Shown one piece after another: positions 44,333 through 52,546 of a DNA stretch of 64,000 bases. Source of the DNA: Chromatocurvus halotolerans (lineage in GTDB: Bacteria; Pseudomonadota; Gammaproteobacteria; Pseudomonadales; Halieaceae); contig NZ_SLWX01000014.1 of assembly GCF_004340525.1 (NCBI RefSeq), positions 1 to 64,000 of the forward strand. The letters run 5' to 3'. Below the pieces are notes generated by a model. That model had not been told where the DNA came from and did not search any database. It worked only from the letters and a program-made list of their open reading frames with translations. Each line of letters begins with the position of its first letter. Position 1 is the stretch's first letter. A program made the position numbers and the translations under genes.

Positions 44333-45264
44333 GGGTTCGCCCCTGTGGGGTCAGGTCCCAGTGGGACCTGACCCCGTTGGGAACCCCTGATCTGGGTGGC
44401 GAACACCCGATCCATCCTGTCCCACGCGAAATCGGTCAACAGGGATTCGATACGCGAATGCATGCGCGACAGGTTGAGGTAATGGCGGAAGCGGGTTTTC
44501 AGCGGCAGTCCCTGCGGCCGCGGCTGCTCCGGATCGATTTCCCAGGGGTGGAAATAGAACAGCCCACTCTGTCCTTCGACGTTGTTGATATGGCGCAGCG
44601 CCCAGCGCGAGACGACATAGGGGTAGAGCCGGAACCAGCCGCCACCGCCGCAGTTGATGTTGCGACCCGGCAGGGCCAGCGTGGTCACGGGAATTTCGGT
44701 GAGTCGCCCATCAGCCGCGGAGAAGGCAAAGCGCGGCGCCTCGGGCATGCCGTAAAGATCGTGACTGATGGGGACGATGCTCGAACTGTAGTGATAGCCG
44801 GCGTCGGCCAGGGCATCGTGGGCCCAGAGGTTGTCGGCGCCAATGGAGTAGCTGGCAGCTCGGTAGCCCAGCACCGCGCAACCCCCGAGGTCCTCCAGCA
44901 GCGTGCGGGTACGGCGAATGTCGTCGGCAAAGTCCTGCGGTGATTGGGTGTTGGCCCGGGTATGCTGCCAGCCGTGGCTGGCCAGTTCGTGACCGGCATC
45001 AACGATGCGCCGCACCATGGTCGGCTCGCGCTCCGCCACCCAGCCCAGGGTAAAAAAGGTCGCATTGACGCCATGCTGGTCAAACAGTTCCAGAATACGA
45101 TCCATGTTCGCCGCCACCCGCCGCGGGCGCGTGTCCCACTCGGCGCGGCCCACGTGCTGCTCGAAGGCCGAGACCTGGAAGTAATCCTCCACGTCCACGG
45201 TCATGGCGTTCAGGCGCGGCGCGCTTGTCTTCATGGGGTGGTCCATGGGGTTCATACGTTTCAC
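44329..45264 (-). CDS. XrtA-associated polysaccharide deacetylase (DUF3473 type)
   Basis: A 311-residue member of the TIGR03006 type. NAMTVDVEDYFQVSAFE is the characteristic N-terminal motif, with the metal Asp pair in DVEDYF. HELASHGWQHTRAN gives the His ligands, CAVLGYRAASYSIG is a catalytic-Arg region, and LPGRNINCGGGGWFRLYPY plus FYFHPWEIDPEQPR form the DUF3473 part. It deacetylates the EPS. The last 15 residues (RGQVPLGPDPTGANP) are encoded by a palindromic repeat (44347-44375). The GTG start overlaps the WecB stop as GTGA. Confidence 0.93.
   Translation of the reverse strand: MKRMNPMDHPMKTSAPRLNAMTVDVEDYFQVSAFEQHVGRAEWDTRPRRVAANMDRILELFDQHGVNATFFTLGWVAEREPTMVRRIVDAGHELASHGWQHTRANTQSPQDFADDIRRTRTLLEDLGGCAVLGYRAASYSIGADNLWAHDALADAGYHYSSSIVPISHDLYGMPEAPRFAFSAADGRLTEIPVTTLALPGRNINCGGGGWFRLYPYVVSRWALRHINNVEGQSGLFYFHPWEIDPEQPRPQGLPLKTRFRHYLNLSRMHSRIESLLTDFAWDRMDRVFATQIRGSQRGQVPLGPDPTGANP
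44347..44375. repeat. Perfect GGGGTCAGGTCCC palindrome
   Basis: GGGGTCAGGTCCC, three bases (AGT), GGGACCTGACCCC: perfect 13-bp arms. It lies in the last codons of the deacetylase gene and adds the tail GQVPLGPDPT. Confidence 0.9.
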
Positions 45265-46376
45265 AGCCGCTCCAGCAGCGCCCGCACAATGCGCTCGGCG
45301 GCGTGACCATCCCAGCCCTCGGGCTGGCGTCCGGCCTTGTCATGACCGTCGCGCACCGCCGCCCAGGCCTCGCGAATCGCCGCCGGGTCCGTGCCCACCA
45401 CGCTGTTGGTGCCGCATTCCACAGTAATCGGTCGCTCCGTGCTCTCACGCAGGGTGATGCAGGGCACGCCCAGGGCCGTGGTCTCTTCCTGAATGCCGCC
45501 AGAGTCCGTGAACACCACCCGCGCCTCGCGCATCAAACCGAGCATTTCGCGATAGCCCTGGGGTGGCAGCAGCGTGATCCCGGCGTCGACAAGCCGCGCC
45601 TCCAACCCTGCATCCGCCAGACGCGATCGGGTGCGTGGATGCACCGGGAACACCAGCGGCAGTTCGGTGCTGATCTCGATCAGCACCTGCACCAGGCGCG
45701 CGAGAGTCTCAGGCTCATCGACATTGGACGGGCGATGCAGGGTGAGTAGGCCATAATCGCCCGTCGCGTTATTCCCCGCCGCCGCACGGGTGCTGGCTGC
45801 AGGCACGGCCTCGGACAGGTTGTACATCAACGTATCAATCATCACATTGCCCGCGAAAACCACCTTCTCCGCGGCGATGCCCTCGCCGGTGAGGTTGGTA
45901 AGCGCTGTACGTTCGGTGGTAAACAGCAGGTCGGAAATCTGGTCGGTGAGAATGCGGTTGATCTCTTCCGGCATGGCGCGATCGCCGCTGCGCAGGCCCG
46001 CCTCCACATGCACAATGGGAATGCCCTTCTTCACCGCCACCAGCGCGCAGGCAATGGTGGAATTGACGTCGCCCACCACCAGTACGGCGTCCGGCTGATG
46101 CGCGTTCAGCACCGACTCAAAGCGCAGCATGATGTTGGCCGTCTGCTCGGTATGGCTGCCGGAGCCCACGCCCAGGTCCACGTCCGGCTCGGGAATGTGC
46201 AGCTGCTCGAAAAACGAGGCCTTCATGGCCGCATCATAATGCTGGCCCGTGTGAACCAGCGTGGCACGCAGGCCCTCGGTGGCTGCGACTGCACGCATGA
46301 TGGGGGCAATCTTCATGAAATTGGGCCGGGCACCGACCACACACACAATGTGCCGCTGTGTTGCTTTCAACGTCAT
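45261..46376 (-). CDS. wecB: UDP-GlcNAc 2-epimerase (non-hydrolysing)
   Basis: A 371-residue GT-B-like epimerase. VVGARPNFMKIAPIM is the UDP-binding start, HTGQHYDAAM the catalytic Asp/His segment, VVGDVNSTIACALVAVKKGI, HVEAGLRSGDRAMPEEINRI, and FTDSGGIQEETTALGVPCIT, all hallmarks of WecB. It interconverts UDP-GlcNAc and UDP-ManNAc, supplying an amino sugar to the EPS, perhaps later oxidised by the dehydrogenase at 52547-53857. The ATG at 46376 is 9 bp downstream of the outer-membrane protein gene. Confidence 0.95.
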   Translation of the reverse strand: MTLKATQRHIVCVVGARPNFMKIAPIMRAVAATEGLRATLVHTGQHYDAAMKASFFEQLHIPEPDVDLGVGSGSHTEQTANIMLRFESVLNAHQPDAVLVVGDVNSTIACALVAVKKGIPIVHVEAGLRSGDRAMPEEINRILTDQISDLLFTTERTALTNLTGEGIAAEKVVFAGNVMIDTLMYNLSEAVPAASTRAAAGNNATGDYGLLTLHRPSNVDEPETLARLVQVLIEISTELPLVFPVHPRTRSRLADAGLEARLVDAGITLLPPQGYREMLGLMREARVVFTDSGGIQEETTALGVPCITLRESTERPITVECGTNSVVGTDPAAIREAWAAVRDGHDKAGRQPEGWDGHAAERIVRALLERL

Positions 46377-46385
46377 CCAGAATCC

Positions 46386-47876
46386 TTAAAAGCGGTAGCG
46401 CAGGTTCAGATCGATGCGATTTTCAGTAAAGGTAAAGACATCGGTGTTCGCATCCTGGTTGGTGTACTGGTAACGCAGGGTCAGGGTGGTGTCATTGCCC
46501 AGGGTGCGGGACAGGCCCAGGCTTCCGGTCCAGGCCGTCAGCTCCTGGCCGAACAGGCCGATGCTCTGGTCATCGCCCTCGTTTTCCCGCCAGCCAACCC
46601 GCAGATCGGTCGACGTCTGCGGGCCGAGCTGGCGGGTCAACGTGATGGCCGCACTGCGGAAGGTCAGGCCGGCGCCAGTCTCGAACTGGGTCTGCCTCGA
46701 CTCTCTCACGTCAAGGCCAATGCCGGTGCGCCGCGCCTGGAATCCCCAGTTCAGGGCCAGGGTTTCGTTCTCTATTGGGCCCTGGCCGATAAAGGTATTG
46801 CGGCCGGCTCTGCCGAGGGGCTGACCGGGCAGATCCTCGATATCCGAAAGACGATCACCGCGGTCGACGGCCTGGCCGCGAAGATCTCGCGGCAGATTAA
46901 TAGCGCGAAGATAGCTCGCGCTGAACTCCGAGCGTTTGTGCCGATAGCTGATATTCACCCGCGGCGTGGTGCCGAAAAAACGCTCACCATAGCCGGCGGC
47001 CACGCTTACCCGGGCATTCGGTGTCCAGGTGAAGCCGGCGTCCCAGAAGGTGCCGTCGATATCGTCATCAAGACTGACAAACTCGTTGAATTCCTCGCCG
47101 CCGCGGGCGTCGAGGGAGAGCACGCTGTTGATGCGCAGCGTGGCGGTGGCGGCAACCGTGGCGAACTCGACGTCAAAGCCCGGCTGCAGATTACTATCGT
47201 CAAACTCGACCTTGCTGTAGCTGCCGTCCACTCCCAGCGCCAGACGCGCTGCGGCGGGGTCGGTACCCAGGCTGGCCTGGGCGCTGTTCTGCGTGCTGTC
47301 ACCGATCTGCCCAATCGCGTTGTACTGCTCGTTGTAGTTGTAGCGGGCACTGAAGCGACCGCTGTCTCCAATGCGCCTCTGGCTGCGCGCGCCAACGCCA
47401 TAGCGATAGGTGATGTTGGTATTCTCGCGGGCGTTGATGGCGTTTTCGCCGCCCCCGGCGAAGGGATTGATGGGGTTCTGTCCGGCAAAGCCCGTGGCCT
47501 CCACCGTCAGCCAGTCGCGTATCAGCTCCAGGTCGCTGTTGAGGTTAATGCTGGGCACCACCGATTCCCGGTTGGTCAGGAACTGGCCCTGACCGGCAGC
47601 ACAGTCGATATTGCTCTCGCCGATGCTGTTGAGCTCCACCCCGGCACGAAGATTCATGTTGAAGCGGCCACCGCTGCCGTTCACGGCAACGTCCGGGCGA
47701 GCGGTACCTACCCACTGCCCTTTCTTGTCGAGGTCCGACAGGCAGATGTTGTCGGTGTAGTAGGTGCCGACGGCGAGCCCGGCTTCCCGGGTCCACTCCC
47801 CCGCCTGTGCCGGCATTCCGGACAATATCGCTGGCAGAGTCGCCGCCAGCGCGGTTGCCAGTGCGAGCCGCTTCAC
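46386..47876 (-). CDS. XrtA-associated outer-membrane beta-barrel protein (TIGR03016 type)
   Basis: A 496-residue outer-membrane protein. Residues 1-26 are a signal peptide (LATALAATLPAILSGMPAQA). The rest alternates polar and aromatic residues and ends in aromatic terminal strands (LRYQYTNQDAN, NRIDLNLRYRF). The final Phe is the usual outer-membrane barrel signature. TIGR03016-type proteins are standard in XrtA/PEP-CTERM loci and are assumed to be the EPS outer-membrane component. The GTG start overlaps the tyrosine-kinase stop as GTGA. Function is inferred from family and location. Confidence 0.9.
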   Translation of the reverse strand: MKRLALATALAATLPAILSGMPAQAGEWTREAGLAVGTYYTDNICLSDLDKKGQWVGTARPDVAVNGSGGRFNMNLRAGVELNSIGESNIDCAAGQGQFLTNRESVVPSINLNSDLELIRDWLTVEATGFAGQNPINPFAGGGENAINARENTNITYRYGVGARSQRRIGDSGRFSARYNYNEQYNAIGQIGDSTQNSAQASLGTDPAAARLALGVDGSYSKVEFDDSNLQPGFDVEFATVAATATLRINSVLSLDARGGEEFNEFVSLDDDIDGTFWDAGFTWTPNARVSVAAGYGERFFGTTPRVNISYRHKRSEFSASYLRAINLPRDLRGQAVDRGDRLSDIEDLPGQPLGRAGRNTFIGQGPIENETLALNWGFQARRTGIGLDVRESRQTQFETGAGLTFRSAAITLTRQLGPQTSTDLRVGWRENEGDDQSIGLFGQELTAWTGSLGLSRTLGNDTTLTLRYQYTNQDANTDVFTFTENRIDLNLRYRF

Positions 47877-48934
47877 GCAGGTGGTCTCTCTGTCTTTGTG
47901 GCCTCGCGTTCATCCTCGGCATCCTGGGTATCGCGAGCGCCCTTGGCTGCCGCGCGGGCGGCACCCACCTTCTGTTCGTCAGCCCCGTAGCCGTAACCGT
48001 AGCCATACCCATAGCCATAGCTATAACCAAGGCCGAACAGCCGCGCCCGGCGCCGGGACATGCGGTTAAGCATGACGCCAACAAATTTGTCATCACCGAG
48101 GCGCTCGAGCGCCTCTTTCACCGCCTGCTGGGGCGTGATATCCGCTGCAGCGACAAAGACAATCTGCCCCATGAAACTGGCCAGCACCGCCGCCTCGGTA
48201 GTCAGCAGCAGCGGCGGTGAATCGAACACGATCACCCGATCCGGATAGCGGTTGGCCAGCTCGAGCATGAACTGATGCATGGTTTCACCGGCCAGCAGCT
48301 CGGTGGCGTGCTCGCTGCTGTTGCCGGCGGGCAGAATGCGCAGCTTTGGCACATTGGTGTGCAGGATCACGTCACGCGGCTGCACATGCTCGGTATCCAT
48401 AAGCAGGTCGATCAGCCCCGGCGCACCCTCGGGCACGCCGAGCAATCGGCCGGCGGTGCCCTTGACCACGTCGGCGTCCACAAACAACACGGTCTTGTCC
48501 TGCTCCATGGCAATGCTCATGGCCAGGTTGACGGAGCAGAAAGTCTTGCCGTCCCCCTGCAGGGCGCTGGTCACCATGACCAGGTTGGGCGTTTCTATCG
48601 GCGTCGGTGAACGACCGGCAATGTTGCGCAGCAGTGGCCGCTTGACCACCCGGAACTCCTCCGCGATGGTGCTGCGCGGCACTGCCGGGGTGAGGTAGCC
48701 GCGCTCGTGCAGTTCATCGAAGGGAATGTGCACGATACGGTCTTTCGGGGTCAGGTCCGCGTTGTGGACCTGACCTCCCACGGAGGCCTGGACCCTGGGC
48801 TCAGGCCCCTTCGGTGCCGCCGCCGGCGTCGCCTGCACACTGCGCGGCACTTCCCCTTCCCTCGCACGTGCCTGCGCCTGTTTTTCCTTTTCCTCCGGGC
48901 CGAGTCTGCCCAGGGCCTTTTCGATAATACTCAT
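47873..48934 (-). CDS. XrtA-associated tyrosine autokinase
   Basis: A 353-residue bacterial tyrosine kinase (BY-kinase, TIGR03018 type). Residues about 1-75 are a low-complexity leader, part of it (GGQVHNADLTPKD) encoded by a palindromic repeat at 48749-48775. The kinase has Walker A ALQGDGKTFCSVNLA, Walker A' VLFVDADVV and Walker B VIVFDSPPLL. The autophosphorylation cluster is GYSYGYGYGYGYGYGADE; an unusual charged tail of about 30 residues follows. It regulates EPS chain length through phosphorylation cycles with the Wzz-like protein upstream. The repeat DNA is listed separately. Confidence 0.93.
   Translation of the reverse strand: MSIIEKALGRLGPEEKEKQAQARAREGEVPRSVQATPAAAPKGPEPRVQASVGGQVHNADLTPKDRIVHIPFDELHERGYLTPAVPRSTIAEEFRVVKRPLLRNIAGRSPTPIETPNLVMVTSALQGDGKTFCSVNLAMSIAMEQDKTVLFVDADVVKGTAGRLLGVPEGAPGLIDLLMDTEHVQPRDVILHTNVPKLRILPAGNSSEHATELLAGETMHQFMLELANRYPDRVIVFDSPPLLLTTEAAVLASFMGQIVFVAAADITPQQAVKEALERLGDDKFVGVMLNRMSRRRARLFGLGYSYGYGYGYGYGYGADEQKVGAARAAAKGARDTQDAEDEREATKTERPPA
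47982..48028 (-). repeat. Hexanucleotide-like repeat encoding the Tyr-Gly cluster
   Basis: Seven near-identical 6-bp units (GTAGCC or ATAGCC on the plus strand) encode alternating Tyr-Gly. In-frame slippage would change the number of phosphorylatable tyrosines. Confidence 0.75.
48749..48775. repeat. Third GGTCAGGTCC palindrome, in the tyrosine kinase gene
   Basis: GGTCAGGTCC, seven bases, GGACCTGACC; read through in frame as GGQVHNADLTPK in the linker before the kinase domain. Confidence 0.8.
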
Positions 48935-48983
48935 TGCGAAATCCCTATGGCGCGTGCGCCGTCACAATGCCAGCGGTGGCGCT

Positions 48984-50525
48984 TCATGCGAGCAGGGCCG
49001 GGCCGACAGCCACGCCGGCCGCGGTCACCAGCAATAGCAGCGTGCAGGCCGCAAAGCCCGCCAGGCGCCAGTTCTCGCTGCGGCGTTCGTGAACCTTGCT
49101 GTTCAGAGTGACCGTACCCAGCAGCGGCAGCCCGGTGGTATTGGCAAGCATGCGCGCATCGGCAATCAGTGGCTTGAGCAGGGCCAGCAGGAGCGCCAGC
49201 GCCACGCCGGCACCGAGGGCAACGACAACAACACCGACATTCAGCAGCAGCTTGTTCGGTTCGTTGGGCACCAACGGGACATAGGGGGGATCAATCACGC
49301 GGAAGGTGACGTCGGAGGCGTTGCTCTCCACGTCCTGCCCCAATCGCGCCGATTCCCGGCGCTGCAGCAGCTCCTGATGCTGGCGCGAGACCACCTCGTA
49401 ATCGCGATTCAGCTGCTGCAGCTGCGCCTCGACCTCGGGAATCTGCACCACCTTGCCGTTCAGGTCATCCACGCGGCGCTGGTACTCCTCAACGCGCACG
49501 CGCAGTTCCGCCACCCGCGCCTCGGTTTCTGCCAGCATGGCACGCATGCCCTGGTACACTGGACTCGCGTTCAAGTTACCGAAACCGCTGCCCATGCCCG
49601 GCGACATTGCCGCCATCTCTTCCTGCTTTTTTGCCTGGAGCTCATCGATCAGCCCACTGATCTGTCGCACCTGGGGATGCTGATCGGTGTAGCGGGCCAG
49701 CAGCTCGTCGCGGCGCACGTTCAATGTCTGAATGCGCTGGTCCAGCGGCGAGTTCTGCATCGCGTTGCCGGATCCGCCGCCGAGGAAAACCGGCTCTTCC
49801 CCATCCAGCTGGCGCTGCAGCTCGGAGCGGCGGTTCTGCAGCTCGTCCAGCTCCAGGCGGGCGGTGGCGAGATTGGAGCGCGCCGCCTGAAGTCGGCTGT
49901 AATAATCGCCGCTGGAGCCCGGCACCACGTCCGCATTCTTCTGCTTGAAGCGCGCCAGCCGACTTTCGGCCTCAATCAGGCGGGCTTCGTACTCGGCAAT
50001 CTGCTCGTCCAGGAACGCCTGGGCGCCGGTGCTATCCGCACGCTTTTCGTTCAGCGAGGATTCGATAAACACCGTTATCAGCGATTGTGTCACGCGTCGC
50101 GCCACGTCGCGATCGCGGTCGCGCACGGCAATCTCGTACAGCGACGCATTGGCCCGGCTGCCGCTCAGGCTGATGGAGCTGCGCAGACGCTCGATCAGCG
50201 CGGCTTTCTGTGACTCGGTCGTCGCGATGAGGTCGAGATCGGTCATGCGCGAGAGCTTTTCCAGGTTAGGGCGGCTCAGCAGGGTGCGGCTGAGCATGGA
50301 GATGCGCTGATCGATGTTCGGGGTAATCGCGAGGCCGCGCAGCAGCGGTCGCAGTACCGAGTTCGTATCGACGTAGACACGGGCGGTCGCCACATAGGAC
50401 TCGGGCATCTGCCAGACGTACGCCCAGCCAGCAAGCGCGATCACCCACGCCACAATGAGTGCCAGCCAGCGGAAACGCCAGACACCCCAGACGTAACTCA
50501 GAATTTGCGACAGTGCTTCTTGCAT
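48984..50525 (-). CDS. XrtA-associated polysaccharide chain-length determinant
   Basis: A 513-residue Wzz/GumC-like co-polymerase (TIGR03007 type). One transmembrane helix is near residues 18-36 (WLALIVAWVIALAGWAYVW). A large periplasmic part follows with YVATARVYVDTNSVLRPLLR, an extended coiled coil (about 170-420), and a P-rich membrane-proximal motif, PYVPLVPNEPNKLLLNVGVV. Helices close to residues 440-465 and 490-510 end it. It sets EPS chain length with the tyrosine kinase, whose gene follows 49 bp downstream. The ATG at 50525 is 27 bp after the export-protein gene. Confidence 0.93.
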   Translation of the reverse strand: MQEALSQILSYVWGVWRFRWLALIVAWVIALAGWAYVWQMPESYVATARVYVDTNSVLRPLLRGLAITPNIDQRISMLSRTLLSRPNLEKLSRMTDLDLIATTESQKAALIERLRSSISLSGSRANASLYEIAVRDRDRDVARRVTQSLITVFIESSLNEKRADSTGAQAFLDEQIAEYEARLIEAESRLARFKQKNADVVPGSSGDYYSRLQAARSNLATARLELDELQNRRSELQRQLDGEEPVFLGGGSGNAMQNSPLDQRIQTLNVRRDELLARYTDQHPQVRQISGLIDELQAKKQEEMAAMSPGMGSGFGNLNASPVYQGMRAMLAETEARVAELRVRVEEYQRRVDDLNGKVVQIPEVEAQLQQLNRDYEVVSRQHQELLQRRESARLGQDVESNASDVTFRVIDPPYVPLVPNEPNKLLLNVGVVVVALGAGVALALLLALLKPLIADARMLANTTGLPLLGTVTLNSKVHERRSENWRLAGFAACTLLLLVTAAGVAVGPALLA

Positions 50526-50552
50526 GATGTGCGCTCGCCCGCCCGTGCCGGC

Positions 50553-51215
50553 CTAGAACCAGGATTCCGAAATGATGACGATATCGCCGGGCATCATGGC
50601 CATATTGGCCGAGATATCACCGTCCTTGAGAAGGTCATCCAGACGCAGGCTGTACGAGCGCTGCTCGCCGCCGAAGGTTCTTACCAGAACGGACTTGTTG
50701 CCTGCGGCAAACTCGGTCATGCCGCCAACGGCGATCATGAGATCCAGCAGCGTCATGTGCTGGCTATAGGGCACGCTGGAAGGCGTGGTTGCCTCGCCCA
50801 CCACGCGCACCTGCTGCTCGGGCACCCCGACAAAGCCATTGACGATAACGCTCACGACTGGCTGGCGGACATACTCCGCGTAGGCCTTCTCGATATCCCG
50901 CGCCAGCTCGGTGGAGGTCTTGCCGCTGGCCGGCAGGTCCTCGACCAGGCGCGTGGTGAACTTGCCGTCGGGCCGTACAATGCCGGTGGTGCTCAGCTCC
51001 TCGTTGCCCCAGACAAAAATCTCCATGGTATCGCCTGGGCCAATCACGTAGTTGTAATCCGGGCCACTGCCACGCTCGTCGTAGGGCACCGTCGGGTTGC
51101 CACCGCAGGCGGCGAGAAGGCCAAGCGCGCCGAGCAGAAGGGCTCGCTGGCACCACTGCCAGAGGACAGTACTGGACGCTGGGAATGTTGCTGTATGTCG
51201 GGTGTTGTGAAGCAT
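50553..51215 (-). CDS. XrtA-associated polysaccharide export lipoprotein
   Basis: A 220-residue Wza-like protein (TIGR03027 type). The N-terminal signal ends in a lipobox (LGLLAACGG). The Poly_export domain is YNYVIGPGDTMEIFVWGNEE, with IVRPDGKFTTRLVEDLPASG, and a SLBB-like part follows (VRVVGEATTPSSVPYSQHMT), ending in MMPGDIVIISESWF. It would form the periplasmic/outer-membrane channel for EPS. The start is the ATG at 51215, which begins the signal peptide; the frame upstream to 51581 lies in the ATPase gene and is not coding. Gap of 40 bp after the ATPase. Confidence 0.93.
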   Translation of the reverse strand: MLHNTRHTATFPASSTVLWQWCQRALLLGALGLLAACGGNPTVPYDERGSGPDYNYVIGPGDTMEIFVWGNEELSTTGIVRPDGKFTTRLVEDLPASGKTSTELARDIEKAYAEYVRQPVVSVIVNGFVGVPEQQVRVVGEATTPSSVPYSQHMTLLDLMIAVGGMTEFAAGNKSVLVRTFGGEQRSYSLRLDDLLKDGDISANMAMMPGDIVIISESWF

Positions 51216-51255
51216 GACCGCTCCCCTGTGGTTTTTTGTTGGTGCCTGTCGGCGA

Positions 51256-52419
51256 TCAGAAAATCCGGTTATTGCGGCGCATGCGGCGGCGCCAGGCGCT
51301 GCCGCTGTCGTCTGGGCCTTTGTTATCACGGCTCCCTTCAGGGGCCGGCGCCGGAGGCGTCGCATCGCTCGTGCCCGTGGCACGCGGCGCCTCTGCCGGC
51401 AGGCCAGGCTCGGGATCGTCGGCGGGCTCCGTGGAATCTTCAGTGCCGTCATTGACCGTGCGGGCGGTAGCAACATCGCGCAAATGGCGTGCGGGCGAGA
51501 ACGTGGTGGTTTCCGAATCACCGCCCTGCGCCGGCGACCTGGCAGCCATCGGCTCAAACACGTCGTCGACCTGAAAGTCATTGTCCACCAGCTGGTTGCC
51601 CGCCGCCAGGCTCTCGCCCTGCAGCTCGCCCAGCACTTCCTTCATGTCGCTGACGCCCAGCCGGTGCAGCTGCTCCACGCTGCCGTGCAGCAGCAGGCGA
51701 CTGCAGATGAGGTTGATGCGCCGCGGCACGCCTTCGCTGAACTTGTAGATTAGCGGGTATACCGAGCGGCTGATGTCGGGATCGCCTCGCCAGCCCACCA
51801 GGCTCAGTCGATGGCGAACGTAGGCTTCGGTCTCGTCCAGTTCCAGCGCTTCGAGGTGGCTTGCGGCCACAATGCGCTGGTGTACCTGCTCCATCTGCGG
51901 CGAGAGAATCAGCTCACGCAGTTCGGGCTGTCCGAGCAGGAAAATCTGCAGCAGCGGCTTGCCCGCCGCCTGTATGTTGGTGAGAAGGCGCAGCTCTTCC
52001 ATGGCGGACACGGACAGGTCCTGGGCCTCATCCACGATCAGCAGTGCACGGCGGCCCTCCCTGTGCCACTTCAGGAGCATTCGCGACAGGTGCTGCACGA
52101 GCGCGCCCTTGTCGCGGATGGCCAGATCGACCCCGAACTCGTAGGCCACCATCTGCAGCAGGTCATTGGCCTCAAGCTGGGAGCAGACAATGTTCGCGGT
52201 GGTGACCTTTTCGTTGGACAGGTCGTCGACCAGCGCCCCAACCAGGGTCGTCTTGCCGGTACCCGGGCGACCGGTCACCATCACGAAGCCCTCGGCGCGC
52301 ATGAAGGCGTAGGCCATGTAGGCCCGCGCTTTCTTGTAGCCGCGATGCTGGAAGGCAAAATGGTGATCCGGGCTTAGCCGGAACGGTTCTGCCGTGAACC
52401 GGTAGTACAGGTCATACAT
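51256..52419 (-). CDS. XrtA-associated AAA ATPase (TIGR03015 type)
   Basis: A 387-residue GspA/ExeA-like ATPase. MYDLYYRFTAEPFRLSPDHH is the family N-terminus, VTGRPGTGKTTLVGALVDDL Walker A (about 47-60), and RALLIVDEAQDLSVSAMEEL Walker B. After the AAA region (to about 280) there is a low-complexity acidic Pro/Thr tail. It probably powers assembly of the EPS export machinery. The 127 bp upstream (52420-52546) separate it from the UDP-sugar dehydrogenase and may hold a promoter; I found no confident motif there. Confidence 0.93.
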   Translation of the reverse strand: MYDLYYRFTAEPFRLSPDHHFAFQHRGYKKARAYMAYAFMRAEGFVMVTGRPGTGKTTLVGALVDDLSNEKVTTANIVCSQLEANDLLQMVAYEFGVDLAIRDKGALVQHLSRMLLKWHREGRRALLIVDEAQDLSVSAMEELRLLTNIQAAGKPLLQIFLLGQPELRELILSPQMEQVHQRIVAASHLEALELDETEAYVRHRLSLVGWRGDPDISRSVYPLIYKFSEGVPRRINLICSRLLLHGSVEQLHRLGVSDMKEVLGELQGESLAAGNQLVDNDFQVDDVFEPMAARSPAQGGDSETTTFSPARHLRDVATARTVNDGTEDSTEPADDPEPGLPAEAPRATGTSDATPPAPAPEGSRDNKGPDDSGSAWRRRMRRNNRIF

Positions 52420-52546
52420 GGGATGTGGTGTCCACTGTCATGCCGTATATATCTTCCAACGCTTATAGCATTTCCGACCATGCTGCGTCTGTCTGGCGTC
52501 AATCACAAGCTTTCCCTTGCCGCGTGGACTGCATTTGTGACTGTGC

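Noticed and set aside
46008-47990. 660-codon plus-strand frame opposite wecB and the outer-membrane gene
   Set aside because: It spans two real genes on the other strand and shows no domain of its own.
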